64,000 nucleotides of DNA from Lactuca virosa. Lineage: Eukaryota; Streptophyta; Magnoliopsida; Asterales; Asteraceae. The notes beneath the pieces were generated by a model that was not told the DNA's origin, searched no databases, and worked only from the letters and a program-made list of their open reading frames with translations. The position numbers were made by a program, and so were the translations under genes. The stretch covers positions 39,162,481-39,226,480 of the forward strand of contig CAKMRJ010003334.1 of NCBI GenBank assembly GCA_928212115.1, read 5' to 3'. This document shows, one piece after another, positions 36,106-47,837 of the stretch. How positions within the stretch are numbered: position 1 is the stretch's first letter; each line of letters opens with the position of its first letter.

Positions 36106-37138
36106 TGCTTCTTAAAAATTTGAATTTGAATTTTTATAAATTAGAAGGAAGATGAACTCCTAATTTTTCTTAGGATAAATCAAATAATTTGAAATTTTAT
36201 ATTTTATAAATAATATTGTTAAATTTATAAGTTATGTCTATTATTATTTTAAAAATTAATGTTATTTATTAACTTTATAATTAATTAATTTTATAGTATT
36301 TTTATTTTGCTATAAATAATTAATTCGTAATCAATTATATAGTATAATAACTACAAAATTTGAATTTGTAGTCAGTTTCATAGATGCATAGCTATGAAGT
36401 TTGATTCCATGACCATCTAACTACGCAAAACCACTTACACTTACACCCATACAACCAACACCAAACACCCACCCCTAATTTTTAAGACCCACGCTACACC
36501 ACACACCTTAACCATACCCCCATAAAACCCACTCGACCCCAAACCCCCACGTACATACTCACACTCCCACCTGACTCGTTAAACCCAAAGCTCAATCGGT
36601 TTGACCCGATTAACAACCCTAGATATACGTTTAGAGGAATAAGGGGCTATGCTCCCAACAATTTTCAGTTGACAAACATGTGTTTAAAAGAAATTAGGAT
36701 AAAATAACTATGTTAATCAAAACATGAGCACTAAAGAATTATGATTTAGGAACAAAAACAATTATGCGGGTAAGTAATTATCTGAGATTTAGTCCATGAT
36801 ATGTTGTATCAAAATAGTATTCGCGATTGATTTATCAATCTTTGATATATATATATATATATATATATATAGACTTAGGTTATTTTGTTTTTACTAACTA
36901 TTGTGTGCCAGAATGCACAGATATGGACCACCGGATGGAATAGAATCAAAGGTCATGATCTGAGGGTCTATGATATTAGAATATGATAACATGTATCATA
37001 TAATCACACTAATTTCAGCATAAGGGCATTTTAGTCAATTAACCTATATTAAAAAAGGAAATTTTCGGATTTTTAGGGATAATTAATTCTTTTATTTTTA
37101 AAAATCTGAATATTTTAAATTAATGCAAATTTAAAAAT
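36106..37138. other. Spacer between duplication arms
   Basis: AT-rich, non-coding; (TA)n at about 36845-36871. A C-rich, G-poor stretch at 36420-36560 (cacccacccctaa, aaacccccacgta) stands out in composition, but no function is apparent. Confidence 0.5.
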
Positions 37139-37250
37139 CCGATTTTATTCTGTCAGAATGATAGAATGCAAACCATAAACTAGTAAATATATTTCTCGAT
37201 TTTATTCTGTCAGAATGACAGAATGCCAACCATGAACTAGTAAATATATT
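37139..37250. repeat. Two-copy repeat, about 60 bp, 'attctgtcagaatgacagaatgc'
   Basis: The unit cgattttattctgtcagaat.. ending 'gaactagtaaatatattt' occurs twice in tandem, ending exactly where the distal duplication arm begins. It contains the short inverted sequence ctgtcagaatgacag. Confidence 0.75.
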
Positions 37251-39629
37251 TTTCGTTTTTAGTGTTGAAGAACCTAAATTGTTTTCTCGTTAATTCTGAT
37301 TCCTAATAACCTATGGTATGAGTTACACTCCACTTTTTATTTTTCAGAAATTTTGATGATCTATTGAGCTTGTATTTCACTAATATGATGAGTGTTTATA
37401 CGTCATGCATAACGAATCTTTCTTTTGTTTTTGAAGTCTTTGTCAACAACAATTGAGTGATTATCTTAGTTAAGTACAACATCACACTAGTACATATTCA
37501 CAACATCTTATTTGAAGCTTTTGTATATGTAGGTGTACTAGTAGATATATAAAAATCTGGTTGATGTAATTGATTCTAAAACTTAATTAATTTATTATAT
37601 ACTTAATTCATTTGTTCGATAACTTAATTGAATTCCAATTGCAAAGTTAAAGTGATATTTGGCTAAACACAATACACTAACAAATTAATAGGAATGCCAG
37701 GGCCGGCTTTACTTCAATAAAAATTAAGCAAGGGCTCCTAATTCTAAGGGGCCCCGTTTAACCCAAATATCCATTAGTGATTCTCCATTCGTATTCGCGC
37801 ACGCCACAGAAGAAACCATTAACCAAGAGACTGCCGACTCTTCTTCTTCTTCCGATCTTCCTTCTCCGCTTCTCTTTCTCTGATTCTCCATCTCGAAAGA
37901 AGCAACCATTACCAATCTACAATATCGATTGAATATTGATCGGCTCCTCCTTTTTGATCAGTTGATTCTCGATTCTTCCTCTTCCTCACTGAAAACTTCA
38001 AGGTTGTCAATTGTCGTCAAGAAGATAAGAAGATAGGAACTGAAAGTCTGAAACAGTGAAACAGTATGTTCTTCTTGACTTCTTCCTCTGATAATATGAT
38101 TCTCCATTGTTGATTCTTATTTCTCTATTAGTCTATTAGGCTTATGTTTGATATATGTTATATGTATAATTGTATATCAATCTTCGGACCTTCCATAGTT
38201 TCATTATCTGAATTCTGAATATCAGAATCTAATTATGAGATTAATAGATTATCTATTACGGTTAATACTTAACAGGGGTTAATTTTTTTAATATTCATTG
38301 TGTCAATATCAAAAAATTGAACACTGTGATGGATCATTTGTTAAGTTTTTTTTTTCCATTTATGAATATGATGTGGCTATAACTTTTGTGGAAGCTCTAG
38401 TAATCTAGTTTGTATGGCAATATGTTCCAATTTCAACAATATAGTGTAAACATGATGTTCTTCTTGTTCTATGAAGGAACATCTATCTTTGAACTAAATG
38501 TGTAATACATTACCACTCAATCAGGGTTGGAACTAAATGTGTAGTACATTACCATTGAATTAGCGTTTATAAAACTAAATATAGTAAATGTCAAAGGGCC
38601 CTAAATTTTTGGTTTGCTTAGAGCCCCCAAACTGATTGAGCCGCCCCTGGGAATGACACATTTCTGTTAATTTGATTGTGGTGTATTGGTTAATTGTTGT
38701 ATTGGGTTAATTGATGCAAATATTGATACTGAGAAACTTTTGGATAATTCATTTGCCACTGAAAAACTTTTGGTGTTCCACAAATGGTAAACCATTCACC
38801 TCTTGGTATTCCTTTTTCTTTTCTGGACAAAGCCTGATACTAACTATGGAATGGAAAAAATAGACATAATCAAACATAGAAAGGAATCATGATCTTTTTG
38901 TTGGTAGGGTTCATAACTTCTCTATTTTGTTGCTTGTTTTGTTAGGGTTCATAATTCCATAATTCAAGCTTCATTCCATTGCATCTGAATACGCTTTGTG
39001 TTGCTATCATTCAGTCTTCATAATTCTATGTTGGAATCGTTGATTGAAATTGAAGAAAATGATCCAATTTTGGTTGAGGTTCAAATCTCGTTCCTAAAAA
39101 CTTATATGAGACTTTTTTTGCGGACAAAAATACCCCTGCGTGCTGAATATTAGAGCCAAGCTGTTAGTCCTTCAAATCATGAGTGAAGCAGTTCCATCCA
39201 GCTACTTGGACCCTTCTTCTCTTGTATATCAATTAGAGTCCATTCTCGAATCGGATCCTTTAATGTAAGTTTTACATGTGATACTACTATACCAAATCTT
39301 ATGCTTAAAATATTGTATCTTTATCTTCTACTTTTCATCTGCAAACAGTGATGAAGTGGGGTTTGTTCATCCATCCCAATTTGCTTCCATGAGTGACACT
39401 TCACATGCTAATAATTCTGATATGGATATGTCTTTCTGGAGTAAAGATCACAAACTGGGCATCTCAACCGAATCAATCCACCCATTATACATTGCTGCTA
39501 AGAATGCATTTATGTCTTCACTACAACAATATAACATGTTGATCCCTTTACATTCAAAGAAAGTGGATAATATCTCAGCCACTTCATCTCCCCTAATTGG
39601 TCTTGAAAACGAACTAATGAAGCATAAAA
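37250..39629 (+). repeat. Inverted duplication, distal arm (carries hAT insertion)
   Basis: Reverse-complement copy of 33836-35257. Without the 952-bp insertion at 37698-38649 the arm is about 1,428 bp, almost the same length as its partner. It preserves the PTAR1 promoter region, exon 1 and part of exon 2, and ends abruptly inside exon 2. Confidence 0.9.
37698..38649. mobile_element. hAT-like non-autonomous transposon
   Basis: Ends cagggccggcttta and, reversed, caggggcggctcaa form an imperfect hAT-type terminal inverted repeat. The flanks carry an imperfect 8-bp duplication (ggaatgc. left, ggaatgac right). The empty site, ggaatggc, is preserved in the partner duplication arm near 34820. The 952-bp interior has a 63-codon minus ORF without a recognised domain and no transposase, so it is non-autonomous. 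Confidence 0.8.
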
Positions 39630-39709
39630 CGGTGAAGGATGAAGGCATTGATGATGTTTTGCCAATGATGACTGTGGTGTGGGTTGAGGCGACAAATTTA
39701 GACTACTAA
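39179..39709 (+). pseudogene. Chimeric truncated PTAR1 copy
   Basis: Exon 1 (39179-39264) and the start of exon 2 (from 39349) reproduce PTAR1 with intact splice sites. Near 39625-39629, after LENELMKH, the sequence switches to a copy of 31735-31826. The frame stays open across the junction (TVKDEGIDDVLPMM...) to TAA at 39707-39709. Spliced, this gives a 148-residue ORF: the PTAR1 N-terminus lacking every prenyltransferase repeat, plus 27 residues from the transposon-like segment. It keeps about 970 bp of original promoter sequence (with the hAT insertion in it), so expression is possible but unproven. Confidence 0.75.
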
Positions 39710-39715
39710 TTTAGG

Positions 39716-39969
39716 GGGAAAATGACTTATTGGAGTAATTAACTTTTCGTTTTGTTCACATTTAGACAACTTTCATTTTCTGTACGCATTTAACAATTTA
39801 ACTTGTTAATGTGTTCACATATTACCATTATCACCTGTTGTAGTCGGTGACAATGGTAATATATGAACACATATAATAAGTTAAATGGTCAAATGTGTAC
39901 AAAAACAAATAAGTTGCCTATATGTGAACAAAGCGACAAAGATGATTACGCCTGGTAAGTCATTTTCCC
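39716..39969. mobile_element. MITE with GGGAAAATGACTTA inverted ends
   Basis: The left gggaaaatgactta is mirrored by the right taagtcattttccc. The whole element of about 254 bp folds back on itself (tgttcacat.. / ..atgtgaaca, ttaccatt / aatggtaa). It starts where homology to 31.8 kb ends. Target duplication not resolved. Confidence 0.75.
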
Positions 39970-40158
39970 AACAAAAAGTAGATGAAAAAGTTTGGACATA
40001 CCCATTCAACAAAAATTTAATGATTAATAAGGTTTTTGGTTGTTTAGTTATTTTTTATACAAAGAAATTAAATAAGACTATACGGTGTCATGCGGTTTTC
40101 GCCACTGGTAGTCCGAAGTGGACTGCTTTACCGACGGTGAACACCACGCCTCTCCTAT

Positions 40159-40169
40159 TTTTTCTTTCA
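40159..40169. repeat. Target site duplication, left (11 bp)
   Basis: tttttctttca immediately left of the long-TIR element; the identical 11 bp occur at 44954-44964. Length 9-11 bp is typical of Mutator-like elements. Confidence 0.85.
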
Positions 40170-40370
40170 GGAAATCACCAAAAAAAATCCAAATATTTTG
40201 GGAATTTTTTTAATAAAATCCTAAATTTTATTTTTTGCACAGAAAAAGTCCCGACTTTAACCTTTTTAATAGAAAAAGCCTAACAAACTGAGTAATTTAT
40301 TCACTTTAGCCATTTTTGACCTGTTTAGCAGGTAATGGAACCAAATCGTTAAATTTTCCAAAATAATGGT

Positions 40371-43284
40371 TGTAACATCCCATTTAAATAGAATAATTAA
40401 ATAATAAACCCGGAACCCCGAGAAGTAAATTTTATTATTATTTTATATTACTAAAGCCCAAAAATCAAATAATAATTAGCGGGGTGTTGGTTTCGCGAAG
40501 CCAAATGACAAGAATGGAAGTTTCGGGGGTTAAAGTGTAATGTCGGGATTAATTTTGCAAAGGAATTTAGAAGTCAAGGGAGGGCGTTTGGTATCATTGG
40601 ACTTAAATTGTAAAGGATTTCAGTAGGCAGAGTGTAAATGGTAAAATATGGACCTGCTGTGAAAGAAAAAGGAAAGGGAGGGGCTAATGTTGTCATTATG
40701 GGGTATAGTTTATTGGATCAGCGTATATAACCCGTGCTAACCCCGTCGCACCTTGCAAACCCTAACCCTAACCTCTACATCGGCCGCCACCCCTCCACTT
40801 CCTCTTCTTTACTTCTGGTAGACGCCAACCTCCGTCGTTGCCTTGAACCACCAAACGACTGCCGCCACAACTCCGACGATGGGATGGAGACTCGATATCG
40901 TGGTTGTTGTTGTTGCTTTCTCAACCGTCATTCCTTCCTTCCTCCGAGTCGTCGTCATGTTGTTGATTATCGCTGCCGGATTGCGTCGCCTTCAAGCTCC
41001 GTCGTCGCTGGCCGCTGTTGGGACGGAAGAATCACGTTGGTTTCAATTGTGTCACTATTCTCGGTGATGAATCGTATTGCCTTTCCTTCCCCTCCTGTTT
41101 CTTCTCCGCAGCTGGTGACCGGCGTCCGCCGCTGCCGTCTGGAGGCTACTCAACACTGATGTTTCCGTCCGCCACGTACCACCGTGAAATGGTGGTTGGG
41201 TTGTGGTTTGTGATGCAGTTGCGTGTGTGTGCGTGTGGCTTTCTGTCGACTGGAGATCGTGAAGAACCACCATGGTCGCCGGCCATGGTGGCTGCCGGAG
41301 ATAACGAAGTTGTTGCCGCCCGTTTCTTGTGTTACTTTCGTCGCCGCCCACCATAGGTGGGTGTTGGGTTTATGTTCCGAGCAAAGGATGTGTGTGTGCG
41401 TTTTATTAGTGTGTGTGTTTATTAGTGTGTTTGTATGTGTGTTCTATTTGGGTTGTGTTGTAAGTTGTAATCAATCGGAATAGTAAAGGAAAACTTGAAA
41501 CCACCACCGTGAGGTGGTGGCTGCCGCCGCCGGCCGCCGTGTTAGGTGGCGGTGTGCCTCGTTTATTGGACTCGTTTGGGATGTTTGGACAAAGTGGGCC
41601 CAATGAAACCCTAATAGGCCCAAAGGAACCCTAATTGGCCCAATGAAGCCCAATTGACCTAAAATTCCAACCATTTAACTTATGGGCTAGTATGTGGGTA
41701 GGAAACCCTAATTAGGGCTTGGAAAACCCCTAATGTCATGAAACCCTAATTTTGGGACTGATCGGGACCCGCATCGGGATTATTTTTTTAAACTTAAATT
41801 ATTAATTAATAATCATTGGTAAACTAATCTAAAGCAATGTTGGACTTAATGGATTAAGTCCTTAATAGGTTAAGTAGGAACACTTAACCCTAATCATCAT
41901 TTCATGTGAAAACCTTAATTTCACTTGGGCCTTGAGTTGGGCCTTCCTATTGGACTTTGGTGATTGGGTTATTAATGGGCCATCCAAAATCAAGCATATG
42001 GACTAGAATAATTTAATGGGTTTTAGGGCAAGGCCCATGTAAGGGGTTTGGGCCCAATTGGAAAATTGGGCCACAGATGGGCCATAATTTGACATTTATG
42101 ATTATGGGATATTGGGGCATGGGAATACCAAGAGTTTGGACCAGAATGGGTAGTTGGTCCTTAAGGTAAGGCCCATGTGAAGGGTTAGGCCCAATTTTGA
42201 AAATTGGGCCACATGTTGGGCTTTGGCCCATTACATGACTTTTAGGACCTTGGGCTTGGAACCAATTATTAATTGGGTATTGTTTGATGTTGACAGTTCG
42301 GGAAGCTGTCAACCAGCAGCTGGAGTTTTATCTGCGGGACTTCAGCAGCGTTAGGTGAGTTCTCCTCACTATATCAACAGGGTCTAAGGCACCAATGTCG
42401 GCCCTTATTGGATTTGCATCCGGGTTTATTGCATGATATGTTTATTTGATTTACATCCTGGTAGTTAGGATGGTTGCTATGTTAGAGATCGGTTAGATCA
42501 ACATCTTGGTTTAGGATGGTTGTTATGTTAGATTACATCCTTGTTTAGGATGGTTGCTATGTTAGATTACATCCTGGTTTAGGATGGTTGCTATGTGATA
42601 TTTCATCCTGGTTTAGGATGGTTGCTATGCTAGTAATTTGTTAGATTGATTTCCTGGTTATAGGATGGTTGCCATGTTAGCGATCTGTTAGATCTGTATG
42701 ACTATTTGTTATTGCATGCTAGCATATGATATTTATGTGCACATGGTTGTTGTTCTGGGGAAAGGGTTGAGGCAGGTCCTGTTGTGTGCAGTAAACAAAG
42801 ACACCCTGGGTGGACCGGATAGACTGCAGGCCCGGGCCGGGCAAATCTAGTCAGACCGAAGGCCCAGCGAGCGGTCCGGATAGGCTGAAGGCCCCGAGGA
42901 GGGCGGTCCAGACGTGCCGAGGGCTCGAAGAGCGGTCCAGATAGACGGAGGACCGGGATTCGGTCCAGTCAGACTGATGGCTCATTATGCATGTTGTTCT
43001 GTAATTGTTTGCTTATATTTTTATATGATATGGTTATATATGTATGGTGTTGGTATTTTGGGGGTAACTCACTAAGCCTTCGAGCTTACATTTATCGATT
43101 ATTGTTTCAGGTATTCTAATGATCGCGGGAAGGCGAATGCGTGATCGTGCACCTACTCATGTTTTATGACCTGATTATGGGGATACTCTGATGTTTAAAT
43201 TATTTTAAAAGTAAACTGTAATAACTTAATGGTTTTAAATGTTTTAAAAATTTTTAAATTTGTTTGAATTTTATGGATGTTACA
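40371..43284 (+). mobile_element. Solo gypsy LTR (2.9 kb) inside the foldback element
   Basis: Begins tgtaacatccc and ends ggatgttaca. Flanked by atggt (left) and attgt (right), a 4/5 match to a 5-bp target duplication. No primer-binding site or internal region follows; the right flank resumes the interrupted inverted-repeat arm. It contains a TATA-like gtatataa near 40723, a GC-rich stretch at 40740-41360, quasi-repeats of 'gatggttgctatgttag' at 42467-42680 and of 'cggtccagat' at 42830-42970. Many ORFs in the GC-rich part lack domains. Confidence 0.85.
42465..42690 (+). repeat. Quasi-tandem repeats within solo LTR
   Basis: Five or six copies of a unit of about 40-50 bp built on 'catcctggtttaggatggttgctatgttaga'. 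Confidence 0.75.
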
Positions 43285-43345
43285 ATTGTACTTTTCTGCA
43301 GATTTCGTCAAAACTTGTATATAATGTATAAACGTATTTTTATGT

Positions 43346-43422
<77 letters not shown>
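43346..43422. repeat. (TA)n microsatellite in foldback arm
   Basis: About 37 TA units in the left arm; a shorter (TA)n at 44547-44576 is in the right arm. The IY-repeat ORF is spurious. Confidence 0.95.
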
Positions 43423-43429
<7 letters not shown>

Positions 43430-44544
43430 TAAGTTTTTATATGTATATGTTTACGTAATTTTATGTATTTTAAATATAAAAATATATTTTTTACGTATTT
43501 ATATGTATTTTTAAGTATTTTACATATTTTTTATGTATTACATATTTATCTCTTTTAAATGTATAAATGTATGTTTTTTACATATTTATATGTATATTTA
43601 AGTAATTTACATATTTTTTATTTATTTTTATGTGTTACTTTTTATGTATTACGTATTTATGTATTTTTTTTAAGTTTTATATATAGATGTTTATGTATTT
43701 TAAATGTATGAACGTATATTTTACGTATTTATATGTATTTTTAAGTATTTTACATATTTTTTATGCATTTTTATGTGTTTGTTTTATGTATTACATATTT
43801 TATGTATTTATGTATGTTTTAAAGTGTTTTTATAGATTTTTTATGTATTTTAAATGTATAATTGTATTTTTACGTATTTATGTGTATTTTTTTACTTCAA
43901 GTCATATTCACTATTTCATCTCATTTGTATAGCTTATTCGAGTATGTCTAGATGATCTTCCCACATACCTATATATTTTAAGTTTTTTCAACTCGCTTAT
44001 CTTGAAATTAAACATCGAATAGAAAAAACTTAAATTATATGGGTATGTATGCATACAGCCCATACTGGAAGAAGCTGTGTGAATTAGATGAAATGGTAAA
44101 GACAACTTGAAGTAAAAAAATACATAAATACTTAAAAATAATATGGTTATACATTTAAAATACATAAAAATCTATATAAAAAAATTTAAAAAAAATACAT
44201 AAATACGTAATACATAAAAATACACAAAAAATGTAAAATACTTAAAAATACATATAAATACATAAAAAATACGTTTATACATTTAAAATATATAAAAATA
44301 TATTAACATCTATATAAAAACTTAAAATATATATAAATACGTAAAAATACATATAAATACGTAAAAATACATATAAATATGTAATACATAAAAAAACACT
44401 TAAAATACATTCAAAATATGTAAAATACTTAAAAATACATAAAAAATATGTTTATACATTTAAAATAAATAAACATCTATATAAAAAAAATACATAAATA
44501 CATATAAATACGTAATACATAAAAAATAAAACATAAAAATACAT

Positions 44545-44578
<34 letters not shown>

Positions 44579-44953
44579 GGTTAAAAATACATATAAATAC
44601 TTAAAGAAATACATTTATACATTTAAAATACATAAACATATACATATAAAAGCTTTAAAAAAAATACATAAATACGTAAAAATAGATATACCTACGTAAA
44701 AAAATATGTTTATACATTATAGACAAGTTTTGACCAAATCTGTAGAAAAGTCTCATTATTTTGGAAAAAATAACGATTTCGTCTCATGATCTGCTAAACA
44801 TATCAAAAATGGTTAAAGTGAATAAAATCGCCGGTTTCTTGAACTTTTCTATTCAAAAAGTTAAAAAATCGGGACTTTTCTGTTCAAAAAAATAAAATTT
44901 AGGTATTTTTTAAAAAATTTACCAAAATAGTGAGGCTTTTCTAGAGATTTCCC

Positions 44954-44964
44954 TTTTTCTTTCA
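44954..44964. repeat. Target site duplication, right (11 bp)
   Basis: tttttctttca, identical to 40159-40169. Confidence 0.85.
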
Positions 44965-45045
44965 TGGTAAAACATATTCACTTTTACAAATCTATGTCCA
45001 TCTTTATATTTCTTTTATATCTTTTTTAGAAAAATCTCTCAAAAA

Positions 45046-45339
45046 ATGGCAAATCTATTACAAACTTGCAAGTTGTTGCTAACCGTTGATCATATTGTTG
45101 TTGATGCGACATCGGCTCCGACCACCTGCTCTGAGGATGTGCTTCTACGTCAGAGACAGATCTGCGAAGTCACAACAGACAAGGTCGTTAGAGCCGCCCC
45201 ATGGACTGTGCCTTGGGAGCGGACTCTGACGGTCAAGTTAGATCATCTAGTAGATCTGAGATGGTTCTCTTTAGCTAGAGAGAACCATCTTGGTGATGGT
45301 GGTGGTGTATGGTGGCTGACGGCGGCGGGTGGCGGGTGA
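45046..45339 (+). other. Unrecognised ORF, doubtful
   Basis: A 97-codon frame (MANLLQTCKLLLTVDHIVVDATS) with no domain I recognise. Its 3' part runs into a GC-rich zone with simple repeats that is also open on the opposite strand. It lies between the foldback element and the Athila-like region. It may be a fragment of a coding sequence disrupted by these insertions. I do not assign a function. Confidence 0.2.
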
Positions 45340-45374
45340 GCCACCCGACCGAAGTATAGTGTGGAGATTCCCCA

Positions 45375-45460
45375 GCACGGCTGGCAAGGGAGCGCCAGGC
45401 AATGCTGGCAAGGGAACGCCAGGCAGGGCTGGCTGGAGCGCGCCAGGCCAGGTGGTGGTT
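45375..45460. repeat. Three-copy minisatellite, 'ctggcaaggGaRcgccaggc'
   Basis: Units of about 25 bp, ggctggcaagggagcgccag and variants, three in a row. Proline/alanine-rich ORFs on the minus strand are artefacts. Confidence 0.75.
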
Positions 45461-45479
45461 GTCGAGGCCAACAAAATAA

Positions 45480-47837
45480 ATACCCTAAATATTGCATACT
45501 AAAGTAGTGTATAGTGGTAAAGGGATCGTATCCATGGAGATTGGTTCAATTTAAATCTCTATGTAAATCACTTGTTCAAGTGCTTGTAAAATAAGAGTGA
45601 AAGTAAAATGGGGGGGGGGGGTGTTTAATTCTTTTTTATTGTTTGTCAAAATTAAAAACTAGCTAGAATGTAAATATGACAAGTAAACAAGTATAAGATT
45701 TGATTAAATTCAATGAAGTGAAATTGGTTGATTTTGGGATAGACCACATGGATGACATAGTTGACTTATCATTAGACTAATTAAAGTAAACCTTGTAAAT
45801 TAGTTTAACTTGGCTATAGCAATTCATAAGCACAAATTACCTCAACTCTTCATAGTTATTAAAATGGTTAGAGGAGCTGTAAACATATTTCCTTAATTAA
45901 AGTCACAAAATCATTGAAGCATGTAATCTTGTGAAAATCAATTAGCTTTAAGTTCTAAGAGTTACCAAGTCCAAAAGATAATCAAATGATTACATTATCA
46001 TTATGGAGGAAACATTCCCATGGTCTAAATGAAATGAAAACAAACATATAAACCATTTGTTGCTTACTAATTTGAGGGTCCATTACTTAACCAAGAAATT
46101 AGTCAACAAAAATAAGAGTTCATTCATCAAAGCTCACGATCAAAGATAAATAAACACCAAAAGATGTTTGATTAGAAAACATTTCCATAAACTTCAAACA
46201 CAAGATAATAATAAATCTTCAAAGCAACTAATCATCCATGGGTTAAACCCTAATCAACCAAATGAGAATCTAGCCAAGCATGACCAAAGTAAAAGAAATA
46301 CAATATAGTTTAGAGATACCAAACATGATTCATAGTGCAAGATGAAATTAAATTACACTAATCTTCAAAATCTTCAATTTCTTCCAGACTTTTCTTGAGA
46401 GCAAAAGAGTAGTTCTTTCAAGTCTTGATAATCAATCCCCCCTCCAAATCACCAGTAAAAAGGCCTCATTTCCGGATTCAAAAGCTCACCAAAAGCCATC
46501 CACCAACCTTCCCAAAATAGAGTCAAAAAGTCAAAACCCAGATTCACCACAACACGATCCACGCGGACCGCGTGGGTCTCGTTGATTGTAAACCTTGGTC
46601 CATTTGACATATAATCCAGCCCAATCTTCTTCACTCATCCTCCAGCCCACATGCATTAATTCTTGGGAGCCTAATTATGTTATTCCAAAGCCTCCAATGA
46701 TGGTCCAATGCTTCCTTAGTCTTTCTCAACTCGAGTCCTCGTCCAAAGATTAAGTCTGACGCGCTTCTCGATTATACTGACACCAAGCCCAATTGCACCA
46801 CTTCAAGCCCATGAACAGATTGCAAACCTCCAGTAGTCCCGCACTCCTTCCATACCTCCTATGACAAATAGTCTTTGGTAAATCCTGCAAATAAGCTCAA
46901 AAGACTGGAAAGCACCCGGTAAAGGAGAAAAATAATAAAAAGAGAAAATATGCATGAAGATTAACTAAAACGAGATGGTTTTAACTAAAAATAAACTATG
47001 AAAAGAAGTAATAAAAACGAAACTATCAAATCACCCTAAGCTTAAACCTTACTTGTCCTTAAGTAAGACAAGACTAAAATGAACTTGGGATGCACTATCC
47101 TAAAAAGAAAAAGAATGAACATCTTAAGCAGAAATTCACGACCCGCCTTTAAAATAAAAACATATAATCCATTTTTAGAGATAAATCGCTTTAAGGGACG
47201 AGCCTTTGTTACCTTTCTAGCAAGGGATACATGTTGATCAAGATGCAAAACGAGAATGCATACTTCACTATTATGGTTTATGTGACATTGTTTCGTGGTC
47301 CGATCTAGCCCACTAGCTATAAGAAAGTGTCACTCGGTTAGAATGTTCCTCACTCCTCACAACTTCAACCCTACGCCAAGAAATAAAACCTAGGAAAAGA
47401 TAACTCGGGCCAAAAATGGCAAGGAACAAGCTACGTACAAAAGTTGGCAAACTATAATCATCTAGAAGAATAAGTGCTTCCACCAAAATAAGATTCATGT
47501 AGAGCGAAGAGTCGAGCACGCGATGAGTAAAGGGCGCCATTGTAGTTGCCAACAATAGTCAATAGGTGAAATCTAACTAGAAAAACATCAAAGTAGAAAC
47601 AAATTACATGAGCTAAAACCCAGAAAATGGCTAAACATCTACAAAAGCAAACAAATGGATACAACTCCGTGGCCCGACCTTTTATTTTATTTATTTATTT
47701 ATTTTCATTTATTTTTTATTTTATTTATTTTATTATTTTTTTTTGTACAACAAAACCCCAAGGACACAGTTACAAATACAAATACTTAAGACACAATGAG
47801 GAAAACACTAAAAATATATAATTACATTCGCATCTTA
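45480..47837 (-). mobile_element. Probable 3' part / LTR of the Athila-like element
   Basis: Non-coding. It contains 'gtggtaaagggatcgtatccatgg' at about 45510, a motif common near gypsy LTR ends in related plants, and 'cacgcggaccgcgtgg' at 46558, which recurs (acgcggtccgcgt) at 53.9-54.15 kb next to the Athila-like ORF. At 47035 'cctaagcttaaacc' resembles the polypurine-rich motif (reversed) also present at 51.74 and 53.40 kb. Together these suggest the same minus-strand element, interrupted by the solo LTR. Boundaries not resolved. Confidence 0.4.

Larger units (their letters stand above)
40170..44953. mobile_element. Mutator-like foldback element with long TIRs, split by solo LTR
   Basis: The ends read (g)ggaaatc inward from both sides. 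The left arm (40170-40370 continuing at 43290-43925) is an extended inverted repeat of the right arm (about 44070-44953): compare 'tttattcactttagccatttttgacctgtttagcag' reversed at 44790-44830, and 'cgtcaaaacttgtatataatgtataaacg' reversed at 44700-44730. The inner arms are arrays of tatgtattttta / taaaaatacata words. The only unpaired part is a loop of about 150 bp (43930-44080). Without the LTR the element is about 1.87 kb, has no transposase and is flanked by an 11-bp duplication. The classification follows from TSD length and long TIRs. Confidence 0.8.

Noticed and set aside
40734..41603. GC-rich ORFs of 60-140 codons as a host gene
   Set aside because: They lie wholly inside a solo LTR with defined ends, overlap on both strands and show no domain.
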